Below, one piece after another: positions 16,899 through 25,801 of a DNA stretch of 64,000 nt. Origin of the DNA: Bacillota bacterium (GTDB lineage: Bacteria > Bacillota > Clostridia > Lachnospirales > Lachnospiraceae); assembly GCA_023442465.1 (NCBI GenBank), contig JAEZZQ010000015.1, forward strand, positions 558,001-622,000. Reading direction: 5' to 3'. Made by a program: the position numbers and the translations under genes. The notes beneath the pieces were generated by a model that ran no database searches, was not told the DNA's origin, and worked only from the letters and a program-made list of their open reading frames with translations. Within the stretch, counting starts at the first letter, position 1; every line of letters begins with the position of its first letter.

Positions 16899-17228
16899 TT
16901 AATTTTTTTCGATTTCAAATGCGATAATCTGCATCGGATATGACTCCGCAATCTGGCCCGAAAACCAAATTTTCACTTCTGTACCCGCTGCAAATATCTC
17001 CAACGGTTCTCCTCTATAATCGGAAGCAAAATAGACAATATACTCGCCGCCTGCTTCATCCTGAAATAATATGCTATTTTCCCGGATTTCTACAATCGTT
17101 CCCGCTATACTGCTTTCAGCCTGCTTAGTATTTTGGGGGAACTGCATAAATAGTACAAGAAATAAGCATACCGAGAGTAATCCTATTACAATAAAGAGAA
17201 TAAACAATTTTTTCTTTTTGATTTGCAT
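16899..17228 (-). CDS. Small membrane-anchored protein, DUF3221/YobA-like
   Basis: 109 residues. The N-terminal basic stretch MQIKKKKLF and a hydrophobic helix (about 8-30) form an uncleaved anchor or signal; no lipobox cysteine is visible. The exported remainder, starting GTIVEIRENSILFQDEAGGEYIVYF and ending AGTEVKIWFSGQIAESYPMQI, reads as a small beta-barrel of the OB-like type seen in DUF3221 proteins. The function is unknown. It is probably monocistronic, with a terminator at 16802-16867. The site AAAAGGAAAATACGT precedes the ATG. The family call is tentative, based on the pattern GxIxxIxxxxI...G..V.VWF.G.I.ESYP.Q. Confidence 0.7.
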   Translation of the reverse strand: MQIKKKKLFILFIVIGLLSVCLFLVLFMQFPQNTKQAESSIAGTIVEIRENSILFQDEAGGEYIVYFASDYRGEPLEIFAAGTEVKIWFSGQIAESYPMQIIAFEIEKN

Positions 17229-17351
17229 ACGTATTTTCCTTTTATCAATTTACTGATGTGATAGTTCACTTATAATTATAGATTATATCATAATCCCGCT
17301 TCGCTTCGTAACCGGTATGTTTTTGCTATTTCTTAGGATTACACCCTCATG

Positions 17352-17380
17352 TTGTTTTTTAAACATGTGTGTATTATAAT
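17352..17380 (+). promoter_or_regulatory. Promoter of the two-component genes
   Basis: TTGTTT at 17352-17357, a 17-bp spacer, and TATAAT at 17375-17380. A CATGTT/AACATG inverted repeat overlaps the -35 region (about 17349-17367). The start codon of the response regulator is about 90 nt further on. Confidence 0.6.
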
Positions 17381-17476
17381 TTATAACTAAGAACAATACA
17401 AGCTGCAATTACCGCATGTTAATATATGATATCTGCGGGCAATATATCCGGTACTGGAAAGAACGTGGTCATTGTT

Positions 17477-18148
17477 ATGATAAATATTTTAATTATTGAA
17501 GATAATTTGGAAATTGTACAAAACCTTCGCATTTTATTAGAAGACGAGGGCTTTAAAGTGTACAGTGTAACGACCAGAAAAGCCGCGCTTCAGGAAATTG
17601 AGCAGAACGTTTTCGACTTAGTTCTTCTCGATTTGACCTTACCTGACGGAAACGGTTATTCTCTTTGTACAGCCATAAAGCGTAACGGCGAGACTCCAGT
17701 CATTTTCCTGACTGCCATGGATGATGAAGCAAGTATCGTAACAGGATTTGACTTGGGAGCCGACGACTATATTACAAAACCATTTCTACCAATGGAGTTA
17801 ATATCCAGGGTAAAAAATGTCCTGCGCCGCAGCGGGAAAAGTCCTGCTGTATTCGAAACCGCGGGACTGAAGATAGACACTTTGAAAGCTGTTGTTTCCA
17901 GGAATGGGCACGAAATACTTCTGTCTCCGCTGGAATACCGTTTATTATTGGTGTTCTTTAACCATCAGGGCACCGTATTGTCCAGAAACCGTCTGCTTGA
18001 AGAAATCTGGGATATAGCCGGTGATTATGTATATGACAATACCTTAACCGTCTATATCAAAAGACTCCGCGATAAAATCGAAGATGATCCTGCCTCCCCC
18101 ACAATCATAAGAACTGTCCGGGGATTAGGATATATACTGGGAGAATAA
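17477..18148 (+). CDS. OmpR/PhoB-type response regulator
   Basis: 223 residues from the ATG at 17477 (MINILIIEDNLEIVQ). A GTG at 17465 with GGAAAGAAC upstream is an alternative start. The receiver domain occupies residues 1-115 with acidic residues E8/D9, phosphoacceptor Asp52 in LLDLTLPDGNG, and Lys in YITKPF. The DNA-binding winged helix occupies about 128-222 (LSPLEYRLLLVFFNHQGTVLSRNRLLEEIW...VYIKRLRDKI). It is paired with the kinase 20 nt downstream. The likely target is the exporter operon at 19298-21925, whose promoter carries GTCA direct repeats. Confidence 0.93.
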   Translation: MINILIIEDNLEIVQNLRILLEDEGFKVYSVTTRKAALQEIEQNVFDLVLLDLTLPDGNGYSLCTAIKRNGETPVIFLTAMDDEASIVTGFDLGADDYITKPFLPMELISRVKNVLRRSGKSPAVFETAGLKIDTLKAVVSRNGHEILLSPLEYRLLLVFFNHQGTVLSRNRLLEEIWDIAGDYVYDNTLTVYIKRLRDKIEDDPASPTIIRTVRGLGYILGE

Positions 18149-18167
18149 ACTAATATATTGGAAGGGA

Positions 18168-19187
18168 ATGGTCATTGATATGCATCTTCTTAGAAATCCT
18201 GAGATAAAAAATTTACTGGCAATCTACGCACTTTTTACCCTATTTTCCGTCTCCGGCGCCTTTTTCTTCGGCGCTCCGGCGGCAGTTTATGTTTTAGCAG
18301 TATGTTCGATTGCCCTATTATTGTTTATGGGATTTACCACGAAGCGGTACAAGGCTATTTCTTCCCTGAGCAATCAGGTGGATTCCATTCTCCACAGCAG
18401 TCAAAGGACCAATTTCGCTCCGGATAAGGAAGGCGAGTTAGCGTTGCTTTCCAGTGAAATATATAAAATGACCATGCGTTTACAGGAACAAACCGAACTG
18501 CTGCAAAAAGAAAAAAGTTTCTTGAGCAGCTCCATCGCCGATATCTCCCATCAAATAAGGACACCTCTTACCTCTATCCGCATGCTCGTTCCACGTGTTG
18601 CCCGGGAAGAATTGCAGCTGCAGCAAAGAAGCAGATATATAAGGGAAATCAGCAATCTCCTCACCCGCATTGAATGGCTGATAATGGCTTTGCTAAAGAT
18701 AGCCCAGCTGGAATCCGGCGTCGTTACCTTCGGGCAAACTCCCATAAAGGTAAAAGAGCTGATTCAGAAATCCCTGGCACCTCTGGAAATATCACTGGAG
18801 ATAAAAGACATAGCCTTGGAAGTTGCCGTAACTGATGACATTTGTTTTAAGGGCGATCTCTTCTGGTCTATGGAGGCGATAGGCAACATCCTCAAAAATT
18901 GTCTGGAGCATATACCGGAAAAAGGAGCCTTAAAAATTACAGCTTCCGAAAACCCTCTTTACACAGAAATCATCATATCAGATACCGGCCCGGGGATTGC
19001 CATAGAAGATTTACCCCATTTATTTGAACGCTTTTACAAAGGTAAGAATTCAGGTCCCGGAAACACAGGAATCGGGTTGGCCCTTTCCCGCATGATTATC
19101 AACAGACAAAACGGGACAATAAAAGCACAAAACGGCAATCCTTACGGAGCCGAGTTTCATATACGTTTTTACAAAGGAGCTGTTTAA
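18168..19187 (+). CDS. Short sensor histidine kinase, intramembrane-sensing type
   Basis: 339 residues (327 if the ATG at 18180 is used; the GGAAGGGA site touches the first ATG, so the start is uncertain). Two membrane helices (about 14-34 and 36-56) are separated by a minimal loop with no extracellular domain. The phosphoacceptor His lies in DISHQIRTPLTSI near residue 129. The N box (ILKNCLEHI) and G boxes (DTGPGIAIEDLPHLFERFYKG, NTGIGLALS) complete the catalytic domain. Kinases of this build usually depend on a partner ABC transporter to detect antimicrobial peptides (BceS-like). An FtsX-type ABC transporter follows immediately, which supports that reading. Confidence 0.92.
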   Translation: MVIDMHLLRNPEIKNLLAIYALFTLFSVSGAFFFGAPAAVYVLAVCSIALLLFMGFTTKRYKAISSLSNQVDSILHSSQRTNFAPDKEGELALLSSEIYKMTMRLQEQTELLQKEKSFLSSSIADISHQIRTPLTSIRMLVPRVAREELQLQQRSRYIREISNLLTRIEWLIMALLKIAQLESGVVTFGQTPIKVKELIQKSLAPLEISLEIKDIALEVAVTDDICFKGDLFWSMEAIGNILKNCLEHIPEKGALKITASENPLYTEIIISDTGPGIAIEDLPHLFERFYKGKNSGPGNTGIGLALSRMIINRQNGTIKAQNGNPYGAEFHIRFYKGAV

Positions 19188-19204
19188 TTAAGGCTTCTTT
19201 TTTC

Positions 19205-19259
19205 GTGACGGATTTGTAATAAAACAGTCATGGAGCTGTCACATAGGAAATGCTATAAT
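19205..19259 (+). promoter_or_regulatory. Regulated promoter of the ABC exporter genes
   Basis: A perfect -10 TATAAT at 19254-19259 lacks a consensus -35 at the right distance (TGGAGC at 17 bp). Upstream are GTGAC (19205-19209) and two GTCA repeats 11 bp apart (19227-19230 and 19238-19241). ACAG...CTGT (19224-19227, 19236-19239) forms an inverted repeat. A poor -35 plus helically phased repeats is typical of an OmpR-family activated promoter. Confidence 0.5.
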
Positions 19260-19297
19260 TATCTTAATTTATTTTAGGAGTGTTTCGGAGGGCTATC

Positions 19298-19981
19298 ATG
19301 GAAATATTAAAAATCGAAAACTTATGCAAAACCTACGGCAGCGATGAAAATAGGGTAACGGCTTTAAACAACATTTCTTTTTCCGTGGAAAAGGGTGAAT
19401 TTGTTGCAATCATAGGACAATCCGGCTCCGGGAAATCTACCCTGCTCCACTTAATCGGAGGGGTGGAAAGGCCTAGCTTTGGAACAATAACAATAGACGG
19501 TAAAGAAATCTTTCAAAGAACTCCGGAGGAACTGGCAATTTTCAGGAGACGGCAGGTTGGCCTGATCTATCAGTTCTACAATCTCATTCCCATATTAAAT
19601 GTAATAGAAAACATAACCCTTCCACTGAAGTTAGACGGGCAAAAAGTAAATGAAGAGCGTCTAAACGAGCTGATTGGCATTTTGGGACTGCAAGATCGTA
19701 AAATGCATTTACCGAAGCAATTATCCGGCGGTCAGCAGCAACGGGTTTCCATCGGACGAGCGCTGATTCATGCCCCCGCTCTCGTATTAGCCGACGAACC
19801 TACCGGGAATCTGGATAACAAGAACAGTCACGATATTATCGAACTGCTAAAATACTCCAATAAAAAATATAACCAAACTCTTCTCGTCGTAACCCATGAC
19901 GAAAATATTGCTTTGCAGGCCGATCGCATCCTCCGCTTAGCGGATGGAAATATTGTATCGGATGAAAAAATCCGAGAATAA
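19298..19981 (+). CDS. ABC transporter ATP-binding protein (LolD/BceA type)
   Basis: 227 residues from the ATG at 19298, chosen because CGGAGGGCTATC precedes it. An in-frame start at 19280 lacks a site. Walker A is GQSGSGKSTLLH, the Q-loop is YQFYNLIP, the signature is LSGGQQQRVSIGRAL, and Walker B is LVLADEPTGNLD, followed by the H-loop VVTHD. It drives the FtsX-type permease encoded 15 nt downstream. Together with the upstream two-component genes this resembles a peptide-antibiotic sensing and detoxification module. Confidence 0.95.
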   Translation: MEILKIENLCKTYGSDENRVTALNNISFSVEKGEFVAIIGQSGSGKSTLLHLIGGVERPSFGTITIDGKEIFQRTPEELAIFRRRQVGLIYQFYNLIPILNVIENITLPLKLDGQKVNEERLNELIGILGLQDRKMHLPKQLSGGQQQRVSIGRALIHAPALVLADEPTGNLDNKNSHDIIELLKYSNKKYNQTLLVVTHDENIALQADRILRLADGNIVSDEKIRE

Positions 19982-19996
19982 TCAGGAGGAGAAAAC

Positions 19997-21925
19997 ATGT
20001 GGATGGAGTATTCGATACGATATATCAAACAGAATAAGTTCAGCAGTATTTTTCTGGCTGCGATTTCCTTTTTATCTGCAGCCTTATTATCGCTAGTCTG
20101 CGGAGTTTTTTATAACATATGGATAGACAGAGTGTACCGGAAGTCTCTGATCGATGAGAATCCTACCGGAAAAATAGAGCCAATCGTTGTCGCTTATGTT
20201 TTTATCTTAATCGTCATCTGCCTCTCGCTTACGGTTATGATACACAATGCTTTCGAAGTCTCCATGAACAGCCGCTTGCATCAGTTAGGTATCCTGCAAA
20301 GCGCCGGAGCAACTCCGAATCAGATACGCGTATTCCTATTGCAGGAGGTCCTTATCCTCTGCATAGCACCTATTGCAGCAGGTGTATTATCCGGAATCGG
20401 ATTATGTTACGGCTTTATGCAGATCATTATTTTTGCAACGGCGTCTGTAAGGAAATACGAAGTAGTGTTTCACTACCACGCCGTCATTATGGCGGCTGCT
20501 CTTCTATTGTCTATAGTGACCGTTTTCATCTCCGCATGGTTACCGGCAAGGCGGATCAGCCGTTTGTCACCTCTCGATGCAATCCATTACGGTGGCGAGC
20601 CGCCAGTAGAAAGCATGAAGCCTTATCGTGTATTTTCTTCTTTATTTGGAATTTACGGAGAATTGTCAATAAAATCGATCTACTCGCGAAAAAGAGTGCT
20701 CAGGACCTCTACCCTGTCGCTGACCTTATCCGCCCTGGCCTTTATAAGCTTCCTCAACCTGGAAGCCATATCAGGTATCAGCACGAAGCATACTTACTTT
20801 GAACGTTACCGGGATAAGTGGGATATTATGCTTACTGTGCAGAATATGGATGAGGAAGATAATTTACTAAAAGAAATCAAAAACCTGAAAGGTGTGGAAA
20901 GCTGCATTTTATATAAAAAAATCACAGCGACTACAATCCTTTCCGCCAATATCCTGAGTGAAGAGTTGTTAAATCTGGATATCGATAACCTTTCGGACAG
21001 CATAATGGCTGACGGGAATGAAAATTATTCCTTTGTTGTACCGATTTATGTTCTGGATGACGAAAGCTATAAGGACTACTGCCACCTTCAAGGAGCTTAC
21101 ACTCAAGGCTCCGCCGCTGTAAATATTATTTGGGACAGCATCCACAGCGACCGTTTAAACAGAGAATATATCCCGATATTAAAAGAGGATATGCCTTTAA
21201 CACTCTATCTTCAAAACAAAACTTTTCCGGACGGAAGGGATATACCTGTCACCATATCGGTACTCACAACTTCCCTCCCCGAAATAAAAGAAGAATTTGT
21301 CCATTATTCCTTATCCATAGTTATTTCTCAGGATTTATACAAAAACTTCGCCGGACGTTTTCCCGATACGGAAAGCTTCTATAACATAAAGCTCTCCTCC
21401 ACTTCTTACGATGCGGACGTACAAGATGGTATTAAAGCTCTTTTGCCGAAGAACAGCAGTTATACCTTAGACAGCCGGCTGAAAGAGGCAGCCACCGATA
21501 CCTCTATGAGAAATGCTCTTAAGCTTCTAATGGGCTCTTTTGCCGGATTATTATCGTGTATTGGAATCGCAAATGTATTCTCCTCTACACTGGGGCAGAT
21601 TTATCAGCGGAGAAAGGAATTTGCAAGATACCTTTCCGTCGGCTTATCTCCAAAAGGAATGAGAAAAATACTTGCTATGGAAACGCTGCTTGTGGCCCTT
21701 CGCCCTATTGTTTTCAGTTTGATCATAAATATTCCCATTGTGGCAGCCGCATTGAATGCTGCATCCATTCCGGCGAAGGAATTCATCGCCGCAGCACCGG
21801 TAATTCCGGTACTCATTTTTACAATGCTTATCCTGTTTTCTGTCGGCCTCGCTTATTACCTGGGAGGTATAAAGATTTGCAATGCGGATATTGCAGATAT
21901 ACTAAAGGATGAAACAATGATTTAG
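19997..21925 (+). CDS. FtsX-type ABC exporter permease (BceB/Vex-like)
   Basis: 642 residues. The first membrane helix lies at about 20-42, and an FtsX core (about 60-200) contains LHQLGILQSAGATPNQIRVFLLQEVLI. A central helix near 230-260 is followed by a long exported segment (about 265-495), and a second FtsX core with three helices lies at the C terminus (about 505-640). This duplicated FtsX layout with a large outside domain is typical of peptide-antibiotic resistance or sensing permeases. It is not typical of drug pumps. The start has AGGAGGAGAAAAC upstream. Specificity cannot be read from sequence. Confidence 0.9.
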   Translation: MWMEYSIRYIKQNKFSSIFLAAISFLSAALLSLVCGVFYNIWIDRVYRKSLIDENPTGKIEPIVVAYVFILIVICLSLTVMIHNAFEVSMNSRLHQLGILQSAGATPNQIRVFLLQEVLILCIAPIAAGVLSGIGLCYGFMQIIIFATASVRKYEVVFHYHAVIMAAALLLSIVTVFISAWLPARRISRLSPLDAIHYGGEPPVESMKPYRVFSSLFGIYGELSIKSIYSRKRVLRTSTLSLTLSALAFISFLNLEAISGISTKHTYFERYRDKWDIMLTVQNMDEEDNLLKEIKNLKGVESCILYKKITATTILSANILSEELLNLDIDNLSDSIMADGNENYSFVVPIYVLDDESYKDYCHLQGAYTQGSAAVNIIWDSIHSDRLNREYIPILKEDMPLTLYLQNKTFPDGRDIPVTISVLTTSLPEIKEEFVHYSLSIVISQDLYKNFAGRFPDTESFYNIKLSSTSYDADVQDGIKALLPKNSSYTLDSRLKEAATDTSMRNALKLLMGSFAGLLSCIGIANVFSSTLGQIYQRRKEFARYLSVGLSPKGMRKILAMETLLVALRPIVFSLIINIPIVAAALNAASIPAKEFIAAAPVIPVLIFTMLILFSVGLAYYLGGIKICNADIADILKDETMI

Positions 21926-22062
21926 AAGTTTTTCCTGCCACTGAATTACCCTGATATCATTTACAAAAATGTGATTTTGGACCACCTTGCTATACAGCGG
22001 ATTTCTGAATAATATTCTTTTACCTGCAAATAATAGTTCTATCAATAGTAAGGAGAATAATT

Positions 22063-22215
22063 ATGGCAAAAGATTCACAACTTGACCCCAAATCAATCCG
22101 TAAGAAAAAATCAAATGGCGGACCCACCATAGCCGAAAGCGCATTAGACGGAGAAAGCAGGAATGCCAAGAAGCAATCCGGCAGCCGAAAAAAAACCGGT
22201 GATGATAAAAAATAA
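22063..22215 (+). CDS. Small lysine-rich hydrophilic protein, unknown
   Basis: 50 residues, with AAGGAG 7 nt before the ATG. The chain is extremely hydrophilic, with a KSIRKKKSNGG segment, ETIAESALDGE-like middle (exactly PTIAESALDGE) and a basic KKQSGSRKKTGDDKK tail; no hydrophobic core. It resembles small stress- or spore-associated basic proteins in composition only. No family is recognised. It lies 137 nt past the ABC permease, and the next small gene follows after 36 nt, so the two probably share a transcript. Confidence 0.65.
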   Translation: MAKDSQLDPKSIRKKKSNGGPTIAESALDGESRNAKKQSGSRKKTGDDKK

Positions 22216-22251
22216 ACTTTTTATCAGAGCGATCATAAAGGAGTGAATTGT

Positions 22252-22491
22252 ATGAACCGAGAGGAACTTATAGATCAAGTAAAAAATGAATACGCGCGAA
22301 TAGCTTCTTCCGAATCCCAGCAGCATTTCTGCCAAACTACAACCGAGATAACGCCCGAGGCCTATTATGAAGATCTTCTAAGTAAAGCCATCAGCGAAAT
22401 CACCAAAGGAACTCTTGACAATTTCAAATCCGGAGAGGAAGTAGTAACCGCTATTGCAAACGACAAGACCTGGCTTTCAGACTGGAAGTAG
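22252..22491 (+). CDS. Small acidic protein, unknown
   Basis: 79 residues from the ATG at 22252 with AAAGGAG 9 nt upstream. An in-frame GTG at 22243 sits inside the ribosome binding site and is unlikely. The chain is largely helical and acidic (MNREELIDQVKNEYARIAS, SEITKGTLDNFKSGEEVV, ending WLSDWK). No signal or membrane segment is seen, and no family is recognised. It ends against the minus-strand terminator at 22494-22538. Confidence 0.7.
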   Translation: MNREELIDQVKNEYARIASSESQQHFCQTTTEITPEAYYEDLLSKAISEITKGTLDNFKSGEEVVTAIANDKTWLSDWK

Positions 22492-22493
22492 TC

Positions 22494-22538
22494 AAAAAAA
22501 AGGGAATTGATATAAGCTCAGGCTTTACCAATTCCCTT
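22494..22538 (-). terminator. Terminator of the ABC-2 exporter operon
   Basis: Arms 22500-22509 and 22529-22538 (AAGGGAATTG/CAATTCCCTT). On the minus strand it is followed by seven T residues (22500-22494). It lies 25 nt past the permease stop at 22564 and separates the convergent small gene. Confidence 0.85.
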
Positions 22539-22563
22539 CTCCTCATCCGCATATATACATCTC

Positions 22564-23634
22564 TTATATACTTCTCTGTTTCCTCAAAAACGAAACATTC
22601 AGCAGCATAAAAATTGCCGAAAAGCTTAATATAACAAGTAAATCCAGCCAAATATCCCCGATACCGTTTCCATGCAGCATAACCTCGCGAAGGGCATCGA
22701 CCGAATAAGTGAGGGGTACAAATTTACCAAGAAGCTCCCAGCCGGGAGTCAGGCTGAACAATCCGCATAGGAATATTTGCGGAATAATGATAATAGGTAT
22801 GAACTGCACCATCTGAAATTCGCTGGAGGCCAGACCGGATATCGCCATGCCGAGGGTCAATGCCATAATGGCGGTCAAAAGATTGATAAGCAGCACGTAC
22901 CATATGCTGCCGATTACGGTTACATCCAATACATATACTACAAATACTGTCACAATCACAGTCTGGATCAAGGCGAGAATACTAAAGCCCAGCACATAAC
23001 CAATTACAATTTCTCCTCGTTTGATTGGCGTAGAGAGCATTTTTTCCAGAGTGCCGCTGTTGCGTTCTCCAAGGAAATTAATACCGGCAATTAAAAATAC
23101 AAAGAAGAAAATGATAATCCCAATCATCGCAGCACCAAAGTTATCAAAGAAGCTGGTGTCCTCCGAGCCGTAGACATAGGTCGTTGTATATTCGCTCTCC
23201 GCTATGCTTATCGGCAACTTTTCGCGCTGGGTAAGGCTCAGGGCACTTTTTATAACTCCGGTAATTTGCTTTGCCACGGCTGTATCGGTCCCATCCATAT
23301 AAATATCTGTATTTGCAAAGTTATCCGACACACTGACTGCTGCTGTTATTTCTTCTGCTTTAATCGCATTTATGGCATTTTCTATCGCGAGAGCCATATC
23401 AGCATTCGAAAAATCAATGACCTCTACCGATATATCCTCATTCTTCGTCATTTGAGTAACATAGTCCCCCGGTGCGGAAATCACACCGATCTTGTAAGTA
23501 ACATCCGCGCCGGTAAGGATAGAGTATACCAGAAAAAGCACAACAATAGGTGCGAATAAAATAAGCGCCATAGTTCTCTTATCATGGCGCAGCTGATCCA
23601 CAATACGAAAAGTGAGTGTACCGATTCTATTCAT
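22564..23634 (-). CDS. ABC-2 type exporter permease
   Basis: 356 residues from the ATG at 23634, preceded by GGAGGAAACAGA and overlapping the last codons of the ATPase gene by 8 nt, so translation is coupled. One N-terminal helix (about 20-40), an exported segment (about 45-170), and five helices in the C-terminal half (about 175-350) form the ABC2_membrane_3 layout. The conserved block GERNSGTLEKMLSTPIKRGEIVIGY lies after the second helix. Such transporters export drugs, lipids or peptides. With the ATPase at 23627-24382 it forms a complete two-gene exporter. Confidence 0.92.
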   Translation of the reverse strand: MNRIGTLTFRIVDQLRHDKRTMALILFAPIVVLFLVYSILTGADVTYKIGVISAPGDYVTQMTKNEDISVEVIDFSNADMALAIENAINAIKAEEITAAVSVSDNFANTDIYMDGTDTAVAKQITGVIKSALSLTQREKLPISIAESEYTTTYVYGSEDTSFFDNFGAAMIGIIIFFFVFLIAGINFLGERNSGTLEKMLSTPIKRGEIVIGYVLGFSILALIQTVIVTVFVVYVLDVTVIGSIWYVLLINLLTAIMALTLGMAISGLASSEFQMVQFIPIIIIPQIFLCGLFSLTPGWELLGKFVPLTYSVDALREVMLHGNGIGDIWLDLLVILSFSAIFMLLNVSFLRKQRSI

Positions 23635-24382
23635 TTCTGTTTCCTCCTTCCTCATGCTCAGCTGCATTACTAAAATATATAAAGGCTTCCTCGAACGTTC
23701 CTGCACCGGCGGCTTGCTGAAGCTGCGCCGCAGTGCCGGTCGCCAAAATATGTCCGTTTCGCATCATAGCAAGCCCATGGCACCGCTGCGCCTCATCCAT
23801 AACATGAGTAGTAACCAGGATAGTAACTCCCTGCCCGGAAAGCTCATACAGCTCTGACCAAATATCCTGCCTTAACAGCGGATCGATCCCCACCGTAGGT
23901 TCGTCCAGAATAAGCACTTTAGGATTCGGCAGAAGCGCAATGCTAAGGGAAAGTCTCTGCTTCATTCCCCCTGAATAATTACTGACCTTTTTGGGCAGGT
24001 CTTCTGTCAAATTGACCAAAGCCGCCACATGAGAAATTCGTTCCTTTAACTCTTTTCCCTTCAATCCGTACAGACTTCCAAAAAATTTAAGGTTTTCATA
24101 TCCATTGAGCGTAGGATAAAGTGCTGCTGCCTGGGCCATATACCCCATTTGTCCCATGACCTGCAGCGAGGGCATCTGCTGATTTCTTACCCAAACGTTT
24201 CCGTCATCCGGCTTCAATATACCGGAAATAATTTTTACAAGGGTTGTCTTTCCGCATCCGGACGGCCCTAGTAATCCATATATCTTCCCCTCCGGGACTT
24301 TTAATGATACATCATATAATATCCGGTGTTTTCCATAGCTTTTATTTATGACTTCTGTCTGAATTCCGTATGCTTCCTGCAT
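23627..24382 (-). CDS. ABC exporter ATP-binding protein (CcmA/DrrA type)
   Basis: 251 residues. Walker A is GPSGCGKTTLVKI, the Q-loop is GYMAQAAALYPTLNGYENL, the signature is YSGGMKQRLSLSIALL, Walker B is VLILDEPTVGIDP, and the H-loop is LVTTHVMDEAQRCH. An extra tail (HILATGTAAQLQQAAGAGTFEEAFIYF) is typical of DrrA-type multidrug exporters. The ATG at 24382 has AAGGAGGAGCATC upstream. It is coupled to the permease by an 8-nt overlap. The 155 bp upstream hold the presumed promoter; I could not pick one with confidence. Confidence 0.94.
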   Translation of the reverse strand: MQEAYGIQTEVINKSYGKHRILYDVSLKVPEGKIYGLLGPSGCGKTTLVKIISGILKPDDGNVWVRNQQMPSLQVMGQMGYMAQAAALYPTLNGYENLKFFGSLYGLKGKELKERISHVAALVNLTEDLPKKVSNYSGGMKQRLSLSIALLPNPKVLILDEPTVGIDPLLRQDIWSELYELSGQGVTILVTTHVMDEAQRCHGLAMMRNGHILATGTAAQLQQAAGAGTFEEAFIYFSNAAEHEEGGNRNE

Positions 24383-24537
24383 GATGCTCCTCCTTGCTAT
24401 CTTTTATGTGCGTATGAACTGCAAACCTGTCTGATTTGTCCCTATAAGCTATTTTTCCTTTCGTTTGGCTATTGATTAATTTCTGTTCCGGTTGACTTTT
24501 CCGGCTTCCTTCATCTCCAAATTCAACATTCCAAATA

Positions 24538-25728
24538 TTACGGCTCTCCATAAAATTCTTCCCGCTCTTCTTCTGTCAGCCGGTCGGTATACCACGATGG
24601 TTGGATGTTGTCCACAGACCAAATCACATGGTTTGATACATATTGTACACCTCCATCCGATAACGGACGAACCACCACCTCATGTGATAATGCACGAGAT
24701 AACTTTTCCACCGGATACACAACATTGACAATCAGCGTAAGCGTCCCATCCGAATTTTCCTTGTATTGCACCACCTCCGGATATGGAATATTCGGACTAT
24801 TTCCCCAATCGTTAAAGCCCCTTGTTCGATATTCATAGGCCTTACTGCCCTCAAGATACGTCGTCTTGCTTCGCAAGGTTTCACTACCAATCTTAAAATA
24901 AGACATTACCACTTTTTCAAACTCTTCTTGCGGAACATCGTATAATTTTCCTTCATAAGATACCTCATAAGGTGTCGGCATTCCATATACTAACGGGTAT
25001 AAAATATGAAACATATCATAAAAATTCAGTTCCCCGAAATCCTGCTCATTCCACTCTGTAATGAACATATTATTTGAGCCATATCCGATTGGAAGCAGAT
25101 ATTGCCGGTTCAGCTCTCTGCACCTTTCATCCAATTGTTCTACCCTCAAAGCGGTATAACCGGATGGTCCATCATATCCAGACATATGATTTTTTTCAAA
25201 AAACAAATACCCTTCCTGCGAATAATTCCAATTCTCAGCACGATACCCCTCTTTCGAATTAGTCTCGGGGATTTTTCCATTCCACGAAAGATAGCTTCGG
25301 GTTATCCAAACCTCTTCCTCCGATGTCTGAAGATCAAACCGGGTAAAGCCTCCGGTAGGCGCTACACAGATTATTGTAAGTTCCGTATCCGCTTTCTCTT
25401 CAACATTTCTGATAAATGCCTTTACTTTTTCCGAATTTACCATATCTATCTGATTTTCAGCATCCACTGCCGCATATCCTGCATCTCCCAGACATTCTAC
25501 AATCTTTCTCGCAGTATCCAACGTTCCAAGCGTACCGGCTTCAACTGCCCGCTCGTAAATTACTCGATAACACTCCGCTATTTCTTTTGACTCTGCCTCA
25601 AACTCCTCATCCGTTCCCTGATTATTCTGCACATTTTCGCTCTGCGGAATAGGCTGAGGTGCATTGCCACATCCCCAAGTTCCAACTATCAGTAAAGCAA
25701 GCCCTAACAGCAATTCCTTCTTTTGCAA
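24538..25728 (-). CDS. Exported lipoprotein-like protein, DUF6070-type
   Basis: 396 residues from a TTG at 25728, which has AACGAGGTGATTG upstream and gives a clean signal (MQKKELLLGLALLIVGTWGCG) with a cysteine at a lipobox-like position, though its Trp-Gly before Cys is atypical. A Gln/Asn/Glu-rich linker is followed by an alpha/beta exported domain with NSEKVKAFIRNVEEK, GYDGPSGYTALRV and SNNMFITEWNEQDFGELNFYDMFHILYP. These blocks resemble lipoproteins labelled DUF6070 in Lachnospiraceae (from memory). The function is unknown. It is separated from the AAC(3) gene by 73 bp with no clear terminator. Confidence 0.75.
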   Translation of the reverse strand: MQKKELLLGLALLIVGTWGCGNAPQPIPQSENVQNNQGTDEEFEAESKEIAECYRVIYERAVEAGTLGTLDTARKIVECLGDAGYAAVDAENQIDMVNSEKVKAFIRNVEEKADTELTIICVAPTGGFTRFDLQTSEEEVWITRSYLSWNGKIPETNSKEGYRAENWNYSQEGYLFFEKNHMSGYDGPSGYTALRVEQLDERCRELNRQYLLPIGYGSNNMFITEWNEQDFGELNFYDMFHILYPLVYGMPTPYEVSYEGKLYDVPQEEFEKVVMSYFKIGSETLRSKTTYLEGSKAYEYRTRGFNDWGNSPNIPYPEVVQYKENSDGTLTLIVNVVYPVEKLSRALSHEVVVRPLSDGGVQYVSNHVIWSVDNIQPSWYTDRLTEEEREEFYGEP

Positions 25729-25801
25729 ACAATCACCTCGTTTCTTCCCAGACATTATTTTGTATCCAAGTCATTCATTCCGTTCCTTTACATGTATATT
25801 G

